A stretch of DNA of 5,678 nucleotides. It comes from an uncultured Phascolarctobacterium sp. Its GTDB lineage: Bacteria; Bacillota; Negativicutes; Acidaminococcales; Acidaminococcaceae. Below, piece after piece: positions 1 to 5,651 of this stretch. The translations under genes were made by a program, and so were the position numbers. The notes under the pieces were generated by a model. It made no database searches. It was not told the DNA's origin and saw only the letters and a list, made by a program, of their open reading frames with translations. Location: contig CAMFZA010000122.1 in NCBI GenBank assembly GCA_946002345.1, forward strand, positions 1-5,678, written 5' to 3'. Position 1 is the first letter of the stretch; each line of letters begins with the position of its first letter.

Positions 1-956
1 GTGCTGTTCTTGCGGTTTTGTTCGCCCTGGTTGGCGTTGCGAAGTAGATGTCCGCGCTCGCGGGTGGGGTCATTGGCATTGGTAAAGCGGATTTCCGTAG
101 GACGGCTAGCCAGGTTGAACATTTCCTCGGCCTTCATACGCTCGGGCACGATGAGACCGCTGGGCAGCTTATGCTCGGAGCCCTTAATATAGGCATCCTT
201 GCCCTTCCAGATAACATCAGTGAAGCTAGAAACGCCGATGAAGCTGAAGACGAACTTGTTCTTGGGGTTGTTATAAACATCCAAGGGGGAGTCGATTTGC
301 TGCATTACGCCCAGCTTCATAACCAAAATGCGGTCGGACAGTGCCATAGCCTCGGACTGGTCATGGGTTACGTAAATAATGGAGAAGCCATATTTGCGCT
401 GCAGGTCTTTAATCTCAAAGCGCATTTCCTCACGCAGATGGGGGTCCAAGCTGGAGAGGGGCTCGTCCAAAAGCATTACGTCGGGGTTGATTGCCAAAGC
501 ACGAGCCAAGGCTACACGCTGCTTGCCACCGCCGGAAAGGTCAGCCGGGCTATCGTTAGCAGACTTGAGCAGGTTGGTGGCTGTCAGTGCGTCCTTAGTG
601 CGTTGCTCAATTTCCGCATTGGGCAGCTTGCGCAGACGCAGGGGGAAGGCCACGTTTTCATAGACGCTCATGTGGGGCCATACGGCAAAGGCTTGGAAAA
701 CCATGCCGAAATTACGATTTTCAGGGGGAGTATAGTGATGCTTTTTAGGAGAAGAAAGTAGGCGGTCGCCTACCCACACCTCACCATCGGATAAATCCTC
801 GAAGCCGGCAACCATACGCAGGGTAGTGGTTTTACCGCAGCCGGAGGGACCCAGCATGGAGAAGCATTCGCCCTTGCCGATTTCGATATTCAGGTTATCG
901 ACGGCAGTAACATCACCAAATCTTTTTGTAACATTTACTAAGCGGATGTATGACAT
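1..956 (-). CDS. ABC importer ATP-binding protein B (partial, C-terminus beyond left edge)
   Basis: Cytoplasmic ATPase of a ferric/phosphonate/polyamine-class importer; the first 318 codons are present and the 3' end lies outside the window. It starts MSYIRLVNVTKRFG. Visible motifs: Walker A GPSGCGKT (about residues 36-43), Q-loop in VFQAFAVWPHM (Q88), signature LSGGGKQRVALARA (from 140), Walker B VMLLDEP (160-166, catalytic Glu165), D-loop SSLD, and switch His198 in VTHDQ. Beyond about residue 240 a TOBE-like regulatory domain begins (RPTEIRF near 285) and is cut off. The signature is unusual in having Gly instead of Gln after LSGG. It is a paralogue of ATPase A two genes upstream (both have LREEMRFEIK and DLQRK/ALQRK). 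The ATG lies 5 nt after the permease stop with only a weak GAGTGAG-like Shine-Dalgarno, so translation probably depends on coupling. Class is secure; substrate is not. Confidence 0.93.
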   Translation of the reverse strand, partial: MSYIRLVNVTKRFGDVTAVDNLNIEIGKGECFSMLGPSGCGKTTTLRMVAGFEDLSDGEVWVGDRLLSSPKKHHYTPPENRNFGMVFQAFAVWPHMSVYENVAFPLRLRKLPNAEIEQRTKDALTATNLLKSANDSPADLSGGGKQRVALARALAINPDVMLLDEPLSSLDPHLREEMRFEIKDLQRKYGFSIIYVTHDQSEAMALSDRILVMKLGVMQQIDSPLDVYNNPKNKFVFSFIGVSSFTDVIWKGKDAYIKGSEHKLPSGLIVPERMKAEEMFNLASRPTEIRFTNANDPTRERGHLLRNANQGEQNRKNS

Positions 957-961
957 GACGA

Positions 962-2659
962 TTACTCACTCGCTTTCTTGGTAAGATGGTTGATGAACAT
1001 TTGACCTAAAACGATAATGATCAAGGCAATACCTGCCAAAGCAGTGGACATAACGGTTTCGCCATCCTCGTTCAGGGTGTAGATGGCTACGCCGATGGTT
1101 CTGGTGGTAGGAGCATACAGCATGATGGATACGGTCAATTCGCGCAGGGCCGGCAGGAAAATCAGGAAGAAGGCACTGATCATACCGGGGCGAACCAAGG
1201 GAATAACGATGTCCTTCAGGGACTGCCACATGCTAGCGCCGCAGGAACGGGATGCTTCCATCAGGGAGTCATGCACCTGCTCCAGCGCAGCAGAGTTTGC
1301 CTTCAGGGAGAAGGCCATGTAGCGGGCAATGTAGGATACCAGAATAATCCATACAGTGTTGTAAATGTTGATGCCAAACTGGCCGGACCAGGCGAGGATT
1401 ACGCCCAAAGCGATAACGGAGCCGGGAACGGAGAAGGGCAGCATGCCCAAGAATTCCAGAATGCCCTTGCCGCGAACCTTCATCTTAACGATAACATAGG
1501 AAATCATAACGCCGGCAAACATGGTAATGAAGGCGGCAGCCAGACCCAAGGTATCGGAGATGAAGATTGCGTCACTCGTTACATCATCCTCTAAGAGAAT
1601 GTACTTGTAGTTATTGAGGGAGAGGTTTTCCCAAGTCAGGGGCAGACCATAGGTTTCTACGCCGCCAACCATGAAGATAACCACGGTGGGTAACACAATG
1701 GTGAAGCCGATGTAAGCCAGGCAGAAGAACAGCAGGGGATAACGCAGGCCGCGCAGCTTGAGCTCCATGGGACGGAAGCTTTTGCCACCGATGATTTGGT
1801 AATGGCCTTTGCTGAGCACCTTTTGTTGAGCCCAGATGATGCAGGCTGCGGATACAATCAATACGGTTGCCAATACGGTACCAGTACGGATAGAGGCGAA
1901 GGAGCCTGCGGATTCATGAATCTTTTCGTAAATCAGGGTGGGGATATTATAAATACCCTGTTCAATACCCAAAACTGCTACGGTACCGAAGTGTGCCATG
2001 GAGTACAGCATGATGAGCAACGCACCACTCATGATGGAGGGCAGCACCAGGGGAATGGTAATCTTGCGGGTGATGGTGAAGAGACCGGCGCCGCTAATGC
2101 GAGCAGATTCCTCTAAGGTGGGGTCCATACGTTCCAAAGCACCGCAAACCTGGATAAATACGAAGGGGAAGAGATACATAACCTCTACGCAGCTGATGCC
2201 GTGGTAGGTATAGATATCGAAAAGAGGCTCCGTAGTATTAAAGGCGGACATAAACCACTTATTAATATAGCCGGAGTGGGGGCTGAGCAGCATTTTCCAA
2301 GCCAAAGCGCCGATGAAGGAGGGCAGCATGAAAGGAACAAGGAAAAGGCTCTTCATAAAGGTCTTATAGGGAAGGTCGGTACGAGTGACCAGCCAAGCAA
2401 AGAAGGTACCTACGATGGTGGAGCCAACTGTGGTCATGCTGGCGATAATAAGGGAGTTAATCAATGCTTGGAAGGTTTCGGGCTCGGTGAGGACTTTATA
2501 GAAGTCCATGCTGTTGAATTTGCCATCTACGAAGAAGGCATTAAACAGAATCAGGAGCACAGGCCAAGCTACGAAAATAACGAGAATTGCAATAGAGATG
2601 AAGAGAATGACTTGAGCAATACCAAAGCCACTATCTTTTTTTATGGTGCCACTTGCCAT
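962..2659 (-). CDS. Fused two-domain ABC importer permease (iron/phosphonate-type, FbpB-like)
   Basis: This 565-residue inner-membrane protein carries two BPD_transp_1 permease halves in one chain, so a single copy can form the whole channel. About 12 hydrophobic segments are visible: near 13-41, 66-91, 101-122, 151-173, 206-231, 255-277, 306-331, 369-391, 403-423, 431-452, 490-509 and 534-556. Each half has an EAA coupling loop that docks to an ATPase: EESARISGAGLFTITRK (from 183) and EASRSCGASMWQSLKD (from 468), both followed by IPLV-x-P. Length and two-half layout match FbpB/AfuB-type ferric and related permeases. The ATG overlaps the stop of ATPase A by one base (TAATG), and a strong Shine-Dalgarno lies inside the end of that gene. 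I see no frameshift or missing motif. The ligand is unknown; iron, an organophosphonate or a polyamine would all fit this class. Confidence 0.94.
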   Translation of the reverse strand: MASGTIKKDSGFGIAQVILFISIAILVIFVAWPVLLILFNAFFVDGKFNSMDFYKVLTEPETFQALINSLIIASMTTVGSTIVGTFFAWLVTRTDLPYKTFMKSLFLVPFMLPSFIGALAWKMLLSPHSGYINKWFMSAFNTTEPLFDIYTYHGISCVEVMYLFPFVFIQVCGALERMDPTLEESARISGAGLFTITRKITIPLVLPSIMSGALLIMLYSMAHFGTVAVLGIEQGIYNIPTLIYEKIHESAGSFASIRTGTVLATVLIVSAACIIWAQQKVLSKGHYQIIGGKSFRPMELKLRGLRYPLLFFCLAYIGFTIVLPTVVIFMVGGVETYGLPLTWENLSLNNYKYILLEDDVTSDAIFISDTLGLAAAFITMFAGVMISYVIVKMKVRGKGILEFLGMLPFSVPGSVIALGVILAWSGQFGINIYNTVWIILVSYIARYMAFSLKANSAALEQVHDSLMEASRSCGASMWQSLKDIVIPLVRPGMISAFFLIFLPALRELTVSIMLYAPTTRTIGVAIYTLNEDGETVMSTALAGIALIIIVLGQMFINHLTKKASE

Positions 2660-3750
2660 TATTCCTCCACCTCCTTCAGTTGCTCTGCATCAAACCAGTG
2701 CAAGGCTTTGAAGGTGATGTAGCACTCTTCGCCTTCATTGAACATCAGGTTATTGTTGATGGCAGTGTGGGTTTCGATTTCAGTACGCAGGGATTGATCA
2801 TCCACATCGATGGCATAGTCCATGGTGGCGCCTAAGAAGTTGGCGCGATGGATGATGCCCTTGAGGCCGGGGCCTTCCCGATGAATTTCCACATCGGAGG
2901 GACGGAAGCCGGCTACCCATTGTGCAGCCTTGCCCTTGGGTCCTTCCCAGGGAATTTCTTGATTGCCGTTGCCAACATAGAATTTGCCATTTTTCTCAGT
3001 GGCGTGCACAAAGTTGGCAATGCCCATAAATTTAAAGACGAACAAATCTGCTGGCTTTTCAAAGATTTCGTAGGGGTTACCGATTTGGCGAATCTTGCCC
3101 TTGGCATCCATGATGGCCAAGCGATCGGAAATTGCCAAGGCAACCTCCTGGTCATGGGTTACGAAGAGAACGGTGATACCAAATTTGCGCTGCAATGCTT
3201 TGATTTCAAAGCGCATTTCCTCGCGCAAATTGGCGTCCAGATTGGACAGGGGCTCGTCCAGCAGCATAACGCTGGGGTCGGCAACGAGAGCACGAGCCAA
3301 GGCAACACGTTGTTGTTGGCCGCCGGAAAGCTCGGAGGGCAAACGCTTATCCAAGCCCTTCATGCCCACTACGTCGATCATTTTCATAACCAGCTCGTTG
3401 ATTTCTTCCTTGGGGCGCTTTTCCATCTTTAAGGGATAAGCGATGTTTTCAAATACAGTCATATGGGGCCATACTGCGTAATCCTGGAATACGATGCCAA
3501 GACCGCGGCGCTCGGGCGGAATGTATTCACCGCTTTCATTGTCAGCTACTACGGTTTCATCGATAATAATTTTACCTGCATCGGGTACTTCGTGACCGGC
3601 GATGAGGCGGATGAGGACGGTTTTGCCGCAGCCTGAGGGTCCCAAGAGGGTGAAGCATTCACCCTTTTTGATGGCGATATCTAAATTTTGCAGGACTTGG
3701 TGCTTGCCGTAGCCCTTAGCCACACCTTCGACCTTGATAATATCTTCCAT
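2659..3750 (-). CDS. ABC importer ATP-binding protein A (FbpC/PotA-like, complete)
   Basis: This 363-residue cytoplasmic ATPase has the normal length for the MalK/PotA/FbpC-type importer ATPases with a C-terminal TOBE domain. Motifs in order: Walker A GPSGCGKT (37-44), Q-loop Q89 in VFQDYAVWPHM, canonical signature LSGGQQQRVALARA (from 141), Walker B VMLLDEP (161-167, catalytic Glu166), D-loop SNLD (169-172), switch His199 in VTHDQ. The TOBE region spans about 240-355 (FRPSDVEI near 282, GIIHRANFLGA near 298). All catalytic residues are present, so it should be fully active. The ATG has an AGGAGGT Shine-Dalgarno at 3757-3763 with 6-nt spacing. Its last base overlaps the permease start. It follows the binding-protein gene after 119 nt that include a strong hairpin terminator, so its expression depends on readthrough or on an internal promoter I could not identify. 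Confidence 0.95.
   Translation of the reverse strand: MEDIIKVEGVAKGYGKHQVLQNLDIAIKKGECFTLLGPSGCGKTVLIRLIAGHEVPDAGKIIIDETVVADNESGEYIPPERRGLGIVFQDYAVWPHMTVFENIAYPLKMEKRPKEEINELVMKMIDVVGMKGLDKRLPSELSGGQQQRVALARALVADPSVMLLDEPLSNLDANLREEMRFEIKALQRKFGITVLFVTHDQEVALAISDRLAIMDAKGKIRQIGNPYEIFEKPADLFVFKFMGIANFVHATEKNGKFYVGNGNQEIPWEGPKGKAAQWVAGFRPSDVEIHREGPGLKGIIHRANFLGATMDYAIDVDDQSLRTEIETHTAINNNLMFNEGEECYITFKALHWFDAEQLKEVEE
2664..2676 (-). promoter_or_regulatory. Double Shine-Dalgarno for the permease, inside the ATPase A 3' end
   Basis: On the minus strand AAGGAGGTGGAGG precedes TAATG. AAGGAGGTG leaves about 8 nt to the permease ATG, and the second GGAGG leaves 4 nt. The site encodes the KEVEE tail of ATPase A. 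With the one-base stop/start overlap it supports both coupled and independent initiation of the permease. Confidence 0.75.
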
Positions 3751-3783
3751 TAGGCTACCTCCTGTAAAATAGTTGGATGAATC

Positions 3784-3799
3784 ATGCGAAAATACGCAT
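3784..3799. repeat. Short inverted repeat upstream of ATPase A
   Basis: ATGCG and CGCAT flank a 6-base AT-rich spacer, between the terminator and the ATPase A ribosome binding site. It could be a small mRNA hairpin or an operator. It may equally be chance; at 5 bp it is weak. Confidence 0.25.
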
Positions 3800-3813
3800 T
3801 ATTTCTATATGCT

Positions 3814-3853
3814 AAAAACGGCAGAACGGGAAAGTCCCGCTCTGCCCGTTTTT
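3814..3853 (-). terminator. Intrinsic terminator after the binding-protein gene (within the operon)
   Basis: A long hairpin sits 17 nt past the lipoprotein stop codon. On the plus strand aaaaacgg-cagaacggga pairs with tcccgctctgcccgttttt around an AAG loop. The stem has about 17 pairs, one A·C mismatch and one bulged C, with a GC-rich core and A/T runs at both ends. In the minus-strand transcript it ends in UUUUU, so it should terminate at least partly; by symmetry it could also work on the plus strand. It lies between the first gene and the ATPase/permease genes, where partial termination would make binding protein more abundant than the membrane components. Confidence 0.85.
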
Positions 3854-3869
3854 GCGTAATTGTTAAATT

Positions 3870-4901
3870 TTATTTTTTAACTTGCATCAGGTCGGAGAAC
3901 TCTTTAACAGTCTTTTCTTTGCTGTCGATGATCTCGAGGTAGTTAACTTTGATACCCTTCTTCAAAGCTTCCTTCGGGGAAGGCAGTTGGAACTTGGGAT
4001 CAATCTTAACGTCTTCACGAACGGGGATGGTGCCTTGGTTAGCTACCAATTGTTGTGCTTCAGCACCCAGCAGGTAGTCAACAAATTTCTTAGCAGCATC
4101 CAATTGCTTGGAGTCCTTGAAAATAGCTACCGGGGAGGGAACTACCAGCATTTCGGGCGGATAGCACATCTTAATATGAGCGCCCTTAGCGATCTTAGCG
4201 TTGGTGATATAGTCAACTGCCAGGGATGCGGACAATTCGCCAGAAGCGGTATCGTCGATAACTTGGCCGGAGCCTTTGCCTACGCGAGCGCCATTAGCCT
4301 TCAGGTCTTTGAAGAAGTCAGGGCCAAATTGCGTTTGCCGCCCGGCGTTGGCCCGATACGCGGTGCCGGACCGTGCCGGGGGTGCAACTGCCCGGCCGTT
4401 CGTGAGGTCTGGGTTGTTCAAGTCGGACCATTGGGTAGGAGCGGTCTTGACCTTATCGGTGTTGATGATGATGCCCAGGGTGCCCAGACGAGCTGCATGG
4501 AAGGAGCCATCATAATCATCAAAGGGGTTAACGATTTCTTTGAATACGGGGCTCTTGTAGTTAGCCAAGATGCCTTCTTTCTTCATCTTGTAGAAGTCAG
4601 GAACTTCACTGGTCCAGATAACGTCAGCCAGAATCTTGCCGCTTTGACGTTCAGCAGCAATTTTAGCCATCAGCTTGCCAGCGCCTGCAGATTGATAGTC
4701 AACTTTAATGCCAGGGTTTTTCTTTTCGAAGCCAGTAACAATACCTTTAATGAGGGATTCCTTCATAGAGGTATAGATGATGAGCTTGTTGCCATCAGCC
4801 TTAGGAGCAGCAGCTTTCTTTTCGCCACCGCCGCAGCCAGCGAAGAGCATGGAACCAGCTAATACACAAGCCATTGCTACGATACTAGTTTTTTTCAACA
4901 T
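3870..4901 (-). CDS. Substrate-binding lipoprotein of the ABC importer (iron/phosphonate-type family)
   Basis: This 343-residue extracytoplasmic binding protein captures the ligand and delivers it to the permease. It has a lipoprotein signal peptide: KK at the N-terminus, a hydrophobic core, then FAGC with Cys23 as the lipid-anchored residue (Phe at -3 is slightly unusual). A Lys/Ala-rich linker follows to about residue 37. The mature part begins with LIIYTSMKES, the usual first strand of the Fe3+/AfuA/PhnS-like family. It also has DVIWTSE (93-99), the conserved SGTAY loop (178-182), FFKDLKANGA (197-206), and VPSPVAIFKDSK with VDYLLGAEAQQ near the end. I see no adjacent Tyr-Tyr pair like that of classical FbpA, so iron is uncertain. 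The ATG has an AAGGAGG site (4911-4917) with 9-nt spacing. Residues about 167-192 lie in a patch of about 76% GC with atypical codons that appears 5-6 residues shorter than relatives I remember. The reading frame stays open through it. Confidence 0.92.
   Translation of the reverse strand: MLKKTSIVAMACVLAGSMLFAGCGGGEKKAAAPKADGNKLIIYTSMKESLIKGIVTGFEKKNPGIKVDYQSAGAGKLMAKIAAERQSGKILADVIWTSEVPDFYKMKKEGILANYKSPVFKEIVNPFDDYDGSFHAARLGTLGIIINTDKVKTAPTQWSDLNNPDLTNGRAVAPPARSGTAYRANAGRQTQFGPDFFKDLKANGARVGKGSGQVIDDTASGELSASLAVDYITNAKIAKGAHIKMCYPPEMLVVPSPVAIFKDSKQLDAAKKFVDYLLGAEAQQLVANQGTIPVREDVKIDPKFQLPSPKEALKKGIKVNYLEIIDSKEKTVKEFSDLMQVKK
4326..4403. other. GC-rich compositional patch inside the lipoprotein gene
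   Basis: Bases 4331-4400 contain about 53 G/C in 70 by hand count, against about 33/60 and 31/60 in the flanks. In the minus-strand reading frame the patch uses ACG, CCG, GCG, GGG and CGG codons. All four arginines are CGG, while arginines I checked elsewhere in the gene are CGT or CGC. The codon change is sharp on both sides, and the frame is preserved through the SGTAY motif. It may be a recombined segment from a GC-rich relative or an assembly chimera. Confidence 0.65.
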
Positions 4902-5001
4902 GGATGAAAACCTCCTTGATTTTCCGGCATCTGCGTCCGGTTGTTCAACATATATGGTCGGGAAAAAGTCTACTTAGATGCAGACTACTCCGACTATTTT
5001 C
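4902..5001 (-). promoter_or_regulatory. Leader of the ABC operon with attenuator-like hairpin
   Basis: This untranslated stretch of about 100 nt lies between the predicted transcription start and the lipoprotein ATG. It can fold AGTCTGC (4986-4980) with GTAGACT (4973-4967) around a 6-nt loop, followed by UUUU and then CCC. GTCGG (4994-4990) and CCGAC (4961-4957) could close an outer stem. GCATCT (4981-4976) can instead pair with AGATGC (4932-4927), which would break the first hairpin. A mutually exclusive pair of this kind is typical of attenuators and riboswitches, but the stems are short. I recognise no known riboswitch class. Confidence 0.35.
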
Positions 5002-5008
5002 ACCCTTA

Positions 5009-5037
5009 AATTTAACATAAATTTTACAAACATGCAA
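5009..5037 (-). promoter_or_regulatory. Predicted sigma-70 promoter of the ABC operon
   Basis: On the minus strand a TTGCAT -35 (5037-5032) is followed by a 17-nt spacer and TAAATT (5014-5009) preceded by TGT, an extended -10. Transcription would start near 5002. The 10-base palindrome TTAAATTTAA (5015-5006) overlaps the -10 and could be a repressor site. Spacing and position are good and the hexamers moderate. No other convincing promoter is seen in the 5009-5150 gap. Confidence 0.55.
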
Positions 5038-5120
5038 GTCGATTGTGTGGTTTTGTGTATTTTTTTTAGTGTTTTTAAGCAGGAAGTAGTGTGGTCTGCT
5101 TGGGGTATTTATCTTGCAAT

Positions 5121-5134
5121 TAATAATATTATCA
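5121..5134. promoter_or_regulatory. AT-rich near-palindrome resembling half-sites of a Fur/PerR-type box
   Basis: The minus strand reads TGATAATATTATTA, two 7-base arms that are inverted complements at six of seven positions. It resembles the TGATAAT/ATTATCA arms of Fur-family boxes but lacks the central base. It also lies over 80 bp upstream of the predicted -35 and just past the cold-shock terminator, so regulation of the operon from here is doubtful. The rest of 5040-5120 shows nothing beyond A/T-rich runs. Confidence 0.2.
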
Positions 5135-5150
5135 AAAAAAGCAGAAAGCT

Positions 5151-5180
5151 AAAAAGAGGTGCACCGTCAGGCGCATCTCT
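5151..5180 (-). terminator. Intrinsic terminator of the cold-shock gene
   Basis: The minus-strand hairpin AGAGATGCGCC-TGAC-GGTGCACCTCT has 11 stem positions with one G·U pair and one A·C mismatch, and a 4-base loop. TTTTT follows at once, and a second run of seven T (5140-5134) lies just downstream. It starts 47 nt past the stop codon and separates the cold-shock unit from the ABC operon. Confidence 0.88.
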
Positions 5181-5227
5181 AGGGAAGATGATGAAAAGGT
5201 CGCAAGAATATCCCAAGACATAACATG

Positions 5228-5467
5228 TCAATGGTAGCGCGTGCGTGCCCGTGGACTAGTATTATAGATGGGTTGAACATCCTTGGCTTCTAATCCGGAT
5301 TTCCCCCGGATAATTTGATAATAAACATCCTGCCCATCATAGAGGGTACGATAGCCTTCGGCTCTAATAGCTGTATAGTGAACAAAAACATCCTGTCCAT
5401 GCTTGGTTGTAATAAAACCATAGCCTTTTACAGGGTTGAACCAATGAACTTTTCCTAAAAGAATCAT
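5228..5467 (-). CDS. Small cold-shock-domain nucleic-acid-binding protein
   Basis: This is a 79-residue CspA-family protein, predicted to bind single-stranded RNA/DNA through a five-strand OB-fold and act as an RNA chaperone in the cytoplasm. It shows GKVHWFNPVKGYGFI (5-19), containing RNP1 KGYGFI, then RNP2 VFVHY (27-31), and the AIRAEGYRTLYDGQDV segment (33-48) matching the usual loop and fourth strand. His8 replaces the common Lys in the KWF motif. After the domain ends near AKDVQPI there is an extra basic tail of about 12 residues (YNTSPRARTRYH) not found in the shortest Csp proteins. I chose the ATG at 5467 because GGAGG (5475-5479) is 7 nt upstream. An in-frame ATG at 5473 would add Met-His but leaves only 1 nt to the Shine-Dalgarno. 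The gene appears monocistronic, with its own promoter and terminator. Confidence 0.9.
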   Translation of the reverse strand: MILLGKVHWFNPVKGYGFITTKHGQDVFVHYTAIRAEGYRTLYDGQDVYYQIIRGKSGLEAKDVQPIYNTSPRARTRYH

Positions 5468-5474
5468 ATGCATG

Positions 5475-5479
5475 CCTCC
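5475..5479 (-). promoter_or_regulatory. Shine-Dalgarno of the cold-shock gene (decides the start)
   Basis: GGAGG on the minus strand is 7 nt before the ATG at 5467 and only 1 nt before the in-frame ATG at 5473, favouring the shorter protein. It lies at the edge of a possible small hairpin, ATATG (5483-5479) with CATAT (5470-5466), which would hold the site and the start codon. Confidence 0.7.
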
Positions 5480-5492
5480 ATATAATCAATTG

Positions 5493-5513
5493 AGACTGCA
5501 GCTGCTTTAGTCT
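5493..5513. repeat. Imperfect inverted repeat at the 5' end of the cold-shock leader
   Basis: AGACT (5493-5497) and AGTCT (5509-5513) flank the 8-base palindrome GCAGCTGC, with TTT bulged on one side. It would fold within the first nucleotides of the predicted transcript and might stabilise its 5' end. The stem is short. Confidence 0.35.
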
Positions 5514-5521
5514 ACAAATGT

Positions 5522-5550
5522 ATTATAATACAGATTAGCACCAATAGCAA
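5522..5550 (-). promoter_or_regulatory. Predicted sigma-70 promoter of the cold-shock gene
   Basis: On the minus strand TTGCTA (5550-5545), a 17-nt spacer and a perfect TATAAT (5527-5522). Transcription would start near 5515, giving a leader of about 48 nt, much shorter than the long leader of E. coli cspA. Confidence 0.7.
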
Positions 5551-5621
5551 TAAAAATCTGAAAATTAAACCAAATATTTTTCTAGTACCATCCCGAAAAG
5601 TTTTCGTGCGTAGGAGCGCGT

Positions 5622-5651
5622 TTGGAGGTATAATATAATATTAAGTATATT
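5622..5651 (+). promoter_or_regulatory. Possible outward promoter for a gene beyond the right edge
   Basis: On the plus strand TTGGAG (5622-5627), an 18-nt spacer and TATATT (5646-5651). Two overlapping TATAAT hexamers (5629 and 5634) lack a good -35. A GAGG near 5663 could be a ribosome binding site for a start just outside the window. An AT-only inverted repeat, ATAATATA (5630-5637) with TATATTAT (5646-5653), overlaps these elements. In A/T-rich DNA such matches are common, so this is weak. Confidence 0.25.

Noticed and set aside
1..60. Frameshift near the end of ATPase B
   Set aside because: The odd-looking residues align loosely with the TOBE segment of ATPase A, and neither other frame gives a better match.
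48..761. Plus-strand open frame of 237 codons
   Set aside because: It is antisense to ATPase B, whose nucleotide-binding motifs are all in the minus-strand frame. The analogous frame (2848-3432) opposite the paralogue ATPase A has a similar sequence for that reason.
3751..3813. Internal promoter for ATPase A
   Set aside because: There are TATAGA- and AATAAT-like sequences, but any matching -35 would lie within the terminator stem and none resembles TTGACA.
4326..4403. Frameshift pair or small mobile-element insertion in the lipoprotein gene
   Set aside because: The other two frames of the patch do not restore family motifs, and SGTAY is in frame. There are no terminal inverted repeats or target duplications; only a 6-base inverted repeat (4375-4380 and 4391-4396) is present.
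3882..4862. Long plus-strand open frame of 326 codons
   Set aside because: It lies exactly opposite the lipoprotein gene, which has clear family motifs, a signal peptide and a good ribosome binding site. The antisense frame shows no recognisable domain.
4978..5223. Plus-strand open frame of 81 codons in the intergenic region
   Set aside because: It runs through the operon promoter and the cold-shock terminator, has no ribosome binding site, and its product has no recognisable features.
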